DNA of 10,994 nt, from the NCBI GenBank assembly GCA_945836835.1, contig CAMAML010000020.1, forward strand, positions 1 through 10,994, given 5' to 3'. The notes under the pieces are model-generated. The model saw only the letters and a list, made by a program, of their open reading frames with translations, had not been told where the DNA came from and ran no database searches. Source of the DNA: an uncultured cyanobacterium (lineage in GTDB: Bacteria; Cyanobacteriota; Vampirovibrionia; Gastranaerophilales; Gastranaerophilaceae). Positions 5,097-10,994 of this stretch are shown here, piece after piece. Every line of letters begins with the position of its first letter. Positions within the stretch are counted from its first letter, which is position 1. The position numbers were made by a program, and so were the translations under genes.

Positions 5097-5519
5097 CTAT
5101 GAGCGTAGCTTTTTGAAATAATCACTCAAGAGCTTGTCGCATTCTTTTTCCATAATCCCGCCGTAGACCTTTGTTGAAGAGTTGTTTAAGGTTCTCAAGT
5201 CCAGTTTTTCACTCAAAGCCCCGTAGTTGCGGTCATAACTTCCAAAGTAAACCGTTTTAATTCTCGATTGCAAAATCGCCCACGCACACATAGGACAGGG
5301 TTCTAAGGTTACGTACAGTTCACACTCCGCAAGCCGCCAGTTTCTGAGTTTTTGCTGAGCCTTGCGTATGGCAACGATTTCGGCGTGTGCCGTGACGTCG
5401 TTTGTCAGTTCTCTTTCGTTATGGGCTGAGGCTACAATTTCGCCGTCTTTAACCACGACAGCTCCGACGGGAATATCATCCCCCGATTTCAAAGCCTCTT
5501 CCAGTGCAAACTTCATCAT
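5097..5519 (-). CDS. tadA: tRNA-specific adenosine deaminase TadA
   Basis: 140 residues. TadA deaminates A34 of tRNA-Arg(ACG) to inosine in the cytoplasm, allowing one tRNA to read CGU, CGC and CGA. The zinc site is complete: HAE at residues 45-47 (His45 ligand, Glu47 general base) and PCPMC at 74-78 (Cys75 and Cys78 ligands). PVGAVVVKDGE (17-27) and DRNYGA (96-101) are family hallmarks, and the GGIME..C..LL C-terminal helix is present. It is slightly short at the N-terminus compared with the usual ~150-160. The start is either of two ATGs (5519 or 5516). AGGAGG (5535-5530) lies 10 nt upstream of the first, which overlaps the kinase stop codon as ATGA, so translation is probably coupled. It is the last gene of the regulator-kinase operon. 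Confidence 0.96.
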   Translation of the reverse strand: MMKFALEEALKSGDDIPVGAVVVKDGEIVASAHNERELTNDVTAHAEIVAIRKAQQKLRNWRLAECELYVTLEPCPMCAWAILQSRIKTVYFGSYDRNYGALSEKLDLRTLNNSSTKVYGGIMEKECDKLLSDYFKKLRS

Positions 5520-7204
5520 ACCGCCGTAGCCTCCTGCGGTGCAATGCTGAGTTCTATTTCTGCCGTGAACCCGTATTCTTCGTCGGAAGATAGCACAATT
5601 TTGCCGTTCATCGCCTCAATCAGTCCTTTTACGATAAACAGTCCAAGCCCCGTTCCTCTTGTTGTGCGGGTGGTGTTGTTGTCAAGTCGCACAAACTTGT
5701 CAAACAGGATGTTCAGTTTCTTTTCGGGGATTATGTCGCACCTGTTTTTAACGTAAATTTTTGCCTTGTCCCCTTCTACGGCTCCTTCAACAACGATTTC
5801 GGTTTCGGGGTATGCGTATTTTGTTGCGTTTCCGATAAGGTTACAAAAAACTTGCTCCAGTCGGTTTTTGTCTCCGAATACGTTCGGAAAATTCTCGTCA
5901 ATATTTATGAGAATTTCGTTCCCGTTTTTGTTTTTTACGAGTAGTTTTGCCGTTTCCAAAACCTCCGGCAGCCAAACCACGTCGATGTCGGTTTTCAACC
6001 TCATCCCTTCGATGTCGGGGATTGTCAAAAGATCTTCAATTAAGTGTTTCAAGCGTTCTGATTGTTCTTTGATAATTCTCAAGGATTTTTGTTTGGTTTC
6101 TTCGTCAATCGTAATATCCTGTCGCATGAGCCTTGAGGTGTACCCTTGAATACTTGTCAGCGGGGTTCTGAGTTCATGGCTTACGGTGTCAATAAGGTTG
6201 GAGCGAAACTCGTTGAGTTTTTCAAGCTCAATGTTGTTCTGTTTGAGCTTGAGGTAAGACTTGTGGATTTCGCCCGCCATTCGGTTAAACTCAAACGCCA
6301 AAAACACTATTTCGTGCGGGGTGAAGGCGGTTGTCAAAAGTCGTATTTGTCGCTCGTAGTTCCCTTTTGAAATTGCGATAATCCCTTTGAAAAGCTGGCG
6401 GATGTTTATGTAAAGGTAGTATGTATAGAGTGCGATAATCGAAATTATCCCGAGCATTGCAAAAATTATTGTCCAAAAAATTTGGTTTCTGTTATGTCCG
6501 ATTGTGTCGTTGCTTATGGTTTCCGTCGTGTTTACGATAATCGTGATAGGCGGGTCTTTTTTCTTTACGTACACAAAAGGTCTGTTTTTGATTTTTCCGA
6601 AAGTTTGTGCCTCGTCGTATTTCGGATTTTTGGGGAACTGTTCCATTGTTTCCTTGAAAGTTGTGTCCGTATAGTTGTGTGCCGCAATGATTTCGTCATC
6701 CCCGCTTATAACGTAAATTTGGTGTTCGTCGTCTTTTAGGGATTGAAAAATTTCGTTACGTAAATTCTTTAAATCGTAGGTTGCGACCACGTATTTCCCG
6801 TTATCGGTTTCGCTGAAAACGGTTGCTTTTTTGTTTTGTTTGTTTCGTTCCTGAATTTTTTTTAATTCCGCCTCGTTATTTGCAATCGTAAGTTTTTCAC
6901 AATCGTTAAACTCTTTGCTGATTTGGTCGAGGTACTTTTGTTTTGCTTTGTCACCTTGGATGTATTTAAGCGAGGAGGCAACTTGTTTCATGCCGGAATT
7001 GACCGTCGTCGAGAAAAAGTCTATTTCGTCCGAGACCATGTTGCTAATCATCACGGCGGATTCTCTTAATTGGTTTCTGATAGCGTGCTGGTTGGCGTTG
7101 TTTATGATAAATCCGCTGACCGCAAGCGGTGCAACAACCGCAAAACATACGACAACGGTAATCTGTTCAACGATTTTTAACCTTTTGTACCTAAAAAAAC
7201 GCAT
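5516..7204 (-). CDS. Membrane sensor histidine kinase
   Basis: 562 residues from the ATG at 7204, preferred because GGAAGG (7218-7213) lies 8 nt upstream; a TTG at 7222 would overlap the regulator. Layout: TM1 about 14-36, an extracytoplasmic sensor region about 37-241 (helical start, then a Cache/PDC-like part by position), TM2 242-266, a HAMP-like linker, HisKA with H-box SHELRTPLTSIQGY and phospho-His343, then the ATPase domain with N-box NLIGNATKYA (Asn455, Asn459) and G2 box GTGLGL (517-522). The G1 box is atypical: VKNRCDIIP replaces the usual DxGxGI, with Asn for Asp and Cys for the first Gly. It should phosphorylate the regulator encoded 4 nt upstream. The ligand cannot be read from the sequence. 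Confidence 0.94.
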   Translation of the reverse strand: MRFFRYKRLKIVEQITVVVCFAVVAPLAVSGFIINNANQHAIRNQLRESAVMISNMVSDEIDFFSTTVNSGMKQVASSLKYIQGDKAKQKYLDQISKEFNDCEKLTIANNEAELKKIQERNKQNKKATVFSETDNGKYVVATYDLKNLRNEIFQSLKDDEHQIYVISGDDEIIAAHNYTDTTFKETMEQFPKNPKYDEAQTFGKIKNRPFVYVKKKDPPITIIVNTTETISNDTIGHNRNQIFWTIIFAMLGIISIIALYTYYLYINIRQLFKGIIAISKGNYERQIRLLTTAFTPHEIVFLAFEFNRMAGEIHKSYLKLKQNNIELEKLNEFRSNLIDTVSHELRTPLTSIQGYTSRLMRQDITIDEETKQKSLRIIKEQSERLKHLIEDLLTIPDIEGMRLKTDIDVVWLPEVLETAKLLVKNKNGNEILINIDENFPNVFGDKNRLEQVFCNLIGNATKYAYPETEIVVEGAVEGDKAKIYVKNRCDIIPEKKLNILFDKFVRLDNNTTRTTRGTGLGLFIVKGLIEAMNGKIVLSSDEEYGFTAEIELSIAPQEATAV

Positions 7205-7208
7205 AATT

Positions 7209-7925
7209 CTACCCTTCCGCAAACGGGGTTAACTTATAACCGACGTTCGTTACCGTGTGAAGGTATCTTGGTTTTTTCGGCTCGGGTTCGATTTTGTTCC
7301 TTAGTCCGCCCACGTGAACCCTCAACATCCTGACGTCTTCGTTGCTATCGTACCCCCAAACCTCGTCCAGCAAGGTTGCAAGAGTGACGGGGTGATTGAA
7401 ATGTTGCATTAAACTGTACAAAATCTCAAACTCGGTCGGGGTAAGTTTTTTCTTCCGATTAACTACCGTACACTCTAACGTTTCGGGATAAATCTCAATA
7501 TCGCCAACCTTCAAAACCTCATCCGAGAGCGAATTTGTTTCCTCAACCTGATTGCGTCTTAACAAAACTCGTATCCTCAGCAAAACTTCCTGAACATCAA
7601 ACGGTTTTACGAGATAATCGTCCGCCCCGCAGTCAAACCCTTCCGTCTTGTCGTCGATTGTACCTTTTGCGGTAAGCATTAAAATCGGGATGGCAAGTTT
7701 TGCCTGTCTGATGTTTTTGCAAACGTCAAAACCGTTCATCTTAGGCATCATAACGTCAAGCAAAATGAGATCGTAAGTGTTATTTAAGGCTTTGTTAAGC
7801 CCCTCCGCACCGTCCCTGGCGGTGTCGACAAAATACCCGCTTTGAGAAACGTCGAACTCCAAAAGTTCTCTGATTTCGTCGTCGTCGTCAACAATAAGTA
7901 TACGTTTTTGAATTTTGTTGCTCAT
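7209..7925 (-). CDS. OmpR/PhoB-family response regulator
   Basis: 238 residues. The receiver domain (about 8-122) has the acidic pocket at DDDD (13-16), phospho-acceptor Asp57 in LILLDVMMP, Thr85 in MLTAK and Lys107 in LVKPF. The C-terminal winged helix (about 138-235) has LTPTEFEIL, the recognition-helix region RMLRVHVGGLRNKIE and the closing hairpin TVTNVGYKL, so it binds DNA, probably as a dimer on direct repeats. The ATG at 7925 has GAGGG (7934-7930) close upstream. It is the first gene of the regulator-kinase-tadA operon, with its own promoter at 7946-7974. It is of the same general class as cyanobacterial RpaA/RpaB-type regulators, but I cannot assign orthology. Confidence 0.96.
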   Translation of the reverse strand: MSNKIQKRILIVDDDDEIRELLEFDVSQSGYFVDTARDGAEGLNKALNNTYDLILLDVMMPKMNGFDVCKNIRQAKLAIPILMLTAKGTIDDKTEGFDCGADDYLVKPFDVQEVLLRIRVLLRRNQVEETNSLSDEVLKVGDIEIYPETLECTVVNRKKKLTPTEFEILYSLMQHFNHPVTLATLLDEVWGYDSNEDVRMLRVHVGGLRNKIEPEPKKPRYLHTVTNVGYKLTPFAEG

Positions 7926-7945
7926 ATATCCCTCTTTTTCGGTTA

Positions 7946-7974
7946 ATTGTACCGCATACCAAAAAAATTTTCAA
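7946..7974 (-). promoter_or_regulatory. Promoter of the regulator-kinase-tadA operon
   Basis: On the minus strand TTGAAA (7974-7969) and TACAAT (7951-7946) are spaced by 17 bp, each matching the consensus at 5 of 6 positions. The predicted start is about 7939, leaving a 14-nt leader holding the GAGGG ribosome site. Confidence 0.65.
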
Positions 7975-7986
7975 CAAATAAAATTT
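7961..7986 (-). terminator. Weak AT-only hairpin after the 7988-9868 gene
   Basis: On the minus strand AAATTTT (7986-7980) pairs with AAAATTT (7971-7965) across an 8-nt loop, followed by four T. It overlaps the -35 region of the operon promoter. Having no G-C pair, it would be a poor terminator, and read-through into the regulator operon is possible. Confidence 0.25.
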
Positions 7987-7987
7987 C

Positions 7988-9868
7988 TTATTCCCCGATA
8001 TTGTGTTCCGTCCAATAAAGTCGGATGAAGAAGCACGCAACGTGTTGTATCGAGTCAACTCTCACCCACTGGCGTGTGTTTTTGAACCTTATTGCCCCTT
8101 CGGATTTTTTCGGGTTTCTGTGCGAGAAGGTGTATATCTCGTTGTTAAACAGCGAAAACTGGCTTTTTGCGGCAAGTTTGCAGGCGGATAAAACTTTTTG
8201 TGCAAAATCTTCGTCCCCCAATTTTCTTGCAAGGTAAACCGCTGACACTAACCCCTCCGATCTTGCACCGTCGGGATAATAGTGGTCGCCGTAGTCGTAG
8301 TAAAATCCGCCTTCGTAGTCCAAATACGGGTTGTCGGTTTTGCGGTACATTCTCTCCATCATGGCTTGTGCGTCCCCGTAGACAAAGTTTTTATAATTTT
8401 CTTTTCTAAACTCTTCGTCCTCAAAAAATTCGTCTATCGCCTGCATAAGCCAAGCGTCCGAAGGGAGTGCCGTAAACATTTCCGCATACATTTTCGGGCG
8501 TTCGTCCACAATCCAGTCCAGTGCTTTTTTCGATTTTTCCCGAACTTCCGCCGTCAAACTTTCGTCGTCCTTAAATTTATTCATGAACAGCCCCAGCCCC
8601 AACAAGGCTTCGCCGGGGTAGTAGAACGAGAACGTGGCTTTTCGCTCTTCGTCGGTCATCTTGATTAGCGGTTCGCCGTTTTGGTAGTTAGGGTTAATGT
8701 AATACCCCATAAACTCCCCGCTCTCGCACATTCTGCTCATAAGGTGTCTTGCATAGCCTTTTATGTATTCGTCGTAACCTTTGTCACCCGTAATTATGCG
8801 GTATTGCATCATCATAATGAGTGCAAGCCCCGTCCCGCCGAGCTTTCCTTTTTTGTTGTAATAAACAAAATAAGCGGTTTCGCCGTTGTAGTCGTGAGGT
8901 TTGGAGTTTGCAACCGTAAACCCGATAGCCTTTTTTGCACCGTTAAGGTATTTTTCCTCTCCAGTCTGCAAGTACGCTTTCATAAGGCTTATTGCCCCCC
9001 CGCAGTGCCTCAAATCGTTGTAATAAAGGTGTTTCTCACTTCTTGTCGGGTGTTCGTGGTCTTTGAAATTGTCTTCCGCACAATCGTAGTAGTACAAAAA
9101 CCTTCCGTCCTCGTACATGTTATCAAGCAACCAATCGGATGAGCGTAAAAACTGGTCGAGAAGGGTTTCGTAGCTAAATTCGGGATACAAAATGTTTCCC
9201 CGATAAATCGGGACGGTTTTGTCCTTGTGGGTGATGAAAGCACGGGTTCTGACGAGGAATATTTTATAATCTTTGGAATTTTTCAAGATTGCAACCCGTT
9301 TTGAAATCTTGTCCGTCATTTTCCCGATAGGAGTTTTCTTTGCAACGGTCGCAAGTGCTTGGTATAAAGTCATTTGACTGTAAATTACGGCATCCGTCGG
9401 AAGGTAGAAAACGGTAGTACCCGTTTGCATATTGACAGCCTCTATGCCGTCAACGCCCGTTTCAAAACGGTTTTCGTCAAAAGTTTGCGTGTGGAGTTTG
9501 TTAATGTCGACCTCTCTTTTTTCGACGACAATTTCAAGCCCGATACGGCACTCTTTGTTGTTCGATACGTCAAAATCCTTAAATCGAGGGTTCTTTCGGA
9601 TTTGGACAAGAACTCTGTTGAGCGTTTCTTCCAAAGTGTTGCGTCTGCTGCCGTAGCGGAGAACTTTTTCACCCGCTTGAAAAAGCGAAACGTAAACAAA
9701 CGAGATTTCGGGGTCAAAATCGAATTTGCCCGCCAAATCGAGGTCGGAACACTTTATCGGCTTGCCCGTAGAAAGCCCGAGCCTCACACGAAGTGCCAAC
9801 TTGTTCACCTCGGAAAAGTTTTGGGAATAATATTTTTGCTCTTTTTCTATAACTTCCGTATAATCCAT
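7988..9868 (-). CDS. AMMECR1-like / (alpha/alpha)6 toroid protein, function unknown
   Basis: 626 residues, no signal peptide or membrane segment, so cytoplasmic. Residues about 20-215 resemble an AMMECR1-type domain: RKNPRFKDF (91-99), then an IGLEIVVEK strand (109-117), and VDGIEA...TVFYLPTDAVIY (139-163), matching the DPRFPPL, ieVSVL and GkDGl...LP pattern of that family. Residues about 235-620 form a series of helical hairpins typical of six-hairpin glycosidases and epimerases: GGAISLMKAYLQTGEEKYL (290-308), GGTGLALIMMMQYRIITGD (344-362), PGEALLGLGLF (418-428), DAWLMQAIDEFF (471-482), ARSEGLVSAVYLARKLGD (535-552). Conserved acidic and aromatic residues (DLRHCGG, SFYYPGE, LPSDAW) could line a sugar-binding funnel. 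The substrate is unknown. No Shine-Dalgarno sequence precedes the ATG, and no upstream in-frame start exists before a stop. Confidence 0.85.
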   Translation of the reverse strand: MDYTEVIEKEQKYYSQNFSEVNKLALRVRLGLSTGKPIKCSDLDLAGKFDFDPEISFVYVSLFQAGEKVLRYGSRRNTLEETLNRVLVQIRKNPRFKDFDVSNNKECRIGLEIVVEKREVDINKLHTQTFDENRFETGVDGIEAVNMQTGTTVFYLPTDAVIYSQMTLYQALATVAKKTPIGKMTDKISKRVAILKNSKDYKIFLVRTRAFITHKDKTVPIYRGNILYPEFSYETLLDQFLRSSDWLLDNMYEDGRFLYYYDCAEDNFKDHEHPTRSEKHLYYNDLRHCGGAISLMKAYLQTGEEKYLNGAKKAIGFTVANSKPHDYNGETAYFVYYNKKGKLGGTGLALIMMMQYRIITGDKGYDEYIKGYARHLMSRMCESGEFMGYYINPNYQNGEPLIKMTDEERKATFSFYYPGEALLGLGLFMNKFKDDESLTAEVREKSKKALDWIVDERPKMYAEMFTALPSDAWLMQAIDEFFEDEEFRKENYKNFVYGDAQAMMERMYRKTDNPYLDYEGGFYYDYGDHYYPDGARSEGLVSAVYLARKLGDEDFAQKVLSACKLAAKSQFSLFNNEIYTFSHRNPKKSEGAIRFKNTRQWVRVDSIQHVACFFIRLYWTEHNIGE

Positions 9869-9874
9869 GCGTCC

Positions 9875-9903
9875 ATTATATCATAGGGTTTGTATTTCGT
9901 AAA
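9875..9903 (-). promoter_or_regulatory. Extended -10 promoter giving a leaderless mRNA
   Basis: On the minus strand TATAAT (9880-9875) is preceded by TGA, making an extended -10 (TGnTATAAT), and TTTACG (9903-9898) lies 17 bp upstream as a partial -35. The predicted start at 9868 is the A of the ATG of the downstream gene, so the transcript would be leaderless. The pilin-like gene upstream shows no terminator before it. Confidence 0.6.
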
Positions 9904-9930
9904 GGGTTTGTTTGTGGATTGACTAACTTT

Positions 9931-10994
9931 TTAATCACCTACGCACAACGACCTGTCGCCGTAGCCACGGTAGCTCCTGTCCCAGATACTGTAAGCGTCG
10001 TAGAAGTCCCGTCTGTACGCATATACAGCGGAAGCCTCCGAACTCGACCAGTAGCGATCGGTGATTGAAAATCCTGATGAAGGATCAGGGGTTGTGTTTG
10101 CGTTGCAGATTATCTCAGCTTCATTGAAGATGTAGGAATTTTGTCCGTACCAAGCAGCGACCTGCCCAAGACAGTCTTCGCCGTACTGTGTACCGACGTA
10201 CAGGGTGTACGGTCCGATTAATGTTGTGCCGTATCTTGAGTTTGCAATGTTAGCAAGTGTTTGCATGTCAGGTAAGTGTAGCCCCATATCGGCACATTTC
10301 TTCACTCCGCCTGCCCAATAGTCGGGATCTACTCCGCACCCTTTTACACCGTATTTGCTGTTTTTGGTCATGGCTTCACATTCTGATTTTGAAACTGATA
10401 CCGCACCTAAGTCAATCGAACCAAATAATGAGTTCAATGTACGAATGTCTTGTCCTACCCTGTTCGGACCTTTTGCTCCGTTAATGTCAAAAATTGCAGA
10501 AATACAGTTTGTTGTGGCGTTTGTAACGGGTTTTCCGTCCTCAACACTCCATGTGTAAGTTTTGACTTCATCCAATGCCTGACATTTTGGAGAATACACT
10601 AAAAGCATCGGGACGCCGTCACCCGTCACAATACCTACGGTATTTTCATTACCACTACTCAATGCAAGGGCTTTTAAATCCTTTCCTGTTGTTAAGGAGC
10701 TGATGGACTTGGGCGTCAAGACATTTTCAGCCGTATGGATGTTAACAGTTTGGCTCGGCCAACATTCACCAAGATTTCCGCTATCACAAACTTTTGCGAT
10801 TGTCATGTGTTTTTTCAGCTCGTTGACAAAGTTTTTTGTAGCGGGTGCGTCATAAGGTCCAATCTTGCCCAAACTGTTCATCTTGTCGGTTGCTTTTGTG
10901 AGCTTGTATTTGACAGTCCTAACCTGCTCTTTACGCACTCTTTCTTGAATATTCGTGACTAATGTCGGCATGGTAACCGCCGCCACAACGCCGA
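9931..10994 (-). CDS. Type IV pilin-like protein, N-terminus outside the window
   Basis: About 353 residues are visible; the gene continues past 10994, so the prepilin cleavage site is missing. The visible part opens GVVAAVTMPTLVTNIQERVR, the end of the hydrophobic N-terminal helix of type IV pilins and pseudopilins. The middle contains a pilin-like IFDINGAKGPNRVGQDI segment with nearby cysteines likely to form disulfides (KGCGV, KKCADM, EDCLG). The C-terminus has the TDRYWSSSE...YAYRRDF...LCVGD pattern of DUF1566/Lcl-type, C-type-lectin-like domains. It is probably exported and assembled or anchored at the cell surface, where the C-terminal domain could bind a ligand. The last 19 codons before RSLCVGD are unusually rich in NNY codons (see findings). 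A degraded relative lies at 4990-5085. Confidence 0.85.
   Translation of the reverse strand, partial: GVVAAVTMPTLVTNIQERVRKEQVRTVKYKLTKATDKMNSLGKIGPYDAPATKNFVNELKKHMTIAKVCDSGNLGECWPSQTVNIHTAENVLTPKSISSLTTGKDLKALALSSGNENTVGIVTGDGVPMLLVYSPKCQALDEVKTYTWSVEDGKPVTNATTNCISAIFDINGAKGPNRVGQDIRTLNSLFGSIDLGAVSVSKSECEAMTKNSKYGVKGCGVDPDYWAGGVKKCADMGLHLPDMQTLANIANSRYGTTLIGPYTLYVGTQYGEDCLGQVAAWYGQNSYIFNEAEIICNANTTPDPSSGFSITDRYWSSSEASAVYAYRRDFYDAYSIWDRSYRGYGDRSLCVGD

Noticed and set aside
4886..5125. 79-codon ORF containing the pilin fragment, as a real small protein
   Set aside because: Its start lies inside tadA, the prepilin motif is out of frame and deleted, and its C-terminal half is a translation of the palindromic repeat.
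7205..7222. TTG at 7222 as the kinase start
   Set aside because: It would overlap the regulator gene; the ATG at 7204 has GGAAGG at proper spacing and begins a normal N-terminus just before the first membrane helix.
9374..9886. 170-codon open frame on the plus strand opposite the start of the 626-residue gene
   Set aside because: Antisense shadow of the toroid protein gene; composition (Val/Phe/Arg-rich) and lack of any motif argue against coding.

Overview
The window looks like a chromosomal stretch from an AT-leaning, gut-type member of the Vampirovibrionia (Candidatus Gastranaerophilales, the non-photosynthetic sister lineage of Cyanobacteria). This placement is an inference from family resemblance: a protein starting MGMSASQARLL with a C-terminal coiled coil, a pair of paralogous ~480-residue proteins with a WLxGIP / DG...R / GFxxDV pattern, and pilin-like proteins with an IIGVVAAVTLPTL N-terminus. 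I recall all three as typical of that order. There is no rRNA, tRNA, CRISPR array or complete insertion sequence.

Left half (1-4743, + strand): three uncharacterised genes, 195-1037, 1490-2938 and 3307-4743. The second and third are divergent paralogues of one family with several hydrophobic segments. Each gene has a long leader or flank with visible structure. Before the first there are three AACAAT repeats at exact 10-bp phase ahead of a -10 box, and an 11-bp perfect stem that buries the ribosome binding site. Between the first and second there is a promoter-to-terminator unit (1107-1272) with no ordinary gene, then a hairpin-rich leader with a 27-codon small ORF. Before the third there is a 15-bp inverted repeat.

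Middle (4743-5096): a junk-like spacer with a strong minus-strand terminator, a palindromic repeat and a decayed fragment of a pilin gene related to the intact one at the right edge.

Right half (5097-10994, - strand): a compact operon reads leftward from a good promoter at 7946-7974. It encodes an OmpR/PhoB-type response regulator, a membrane sensor histidine kinase and the essential tRNA deaminase TadA, with 4-nt spacing and an ATGA overlap, and ends in the terminator at 4742-4771. Upstream of it lies a 626-residue cytoplasmic protein that seems to join an AMMECR1-like domain to an (alpha/alpha)6 toroid. Its promoter places the transcription start on the ATG. At the right edge is the C-terminal ~350 residues of a type IV pilin-like protein whose tail resembles DUF1566/Lcl-type or diversity-generating-retroelement target domains.

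The two-component pair is the only clear regulatory pathway. The phased repeats at 94-119 have the form expected for an OmpR/PhoB-family regulator, but a link between the two is not shown by the sequence.
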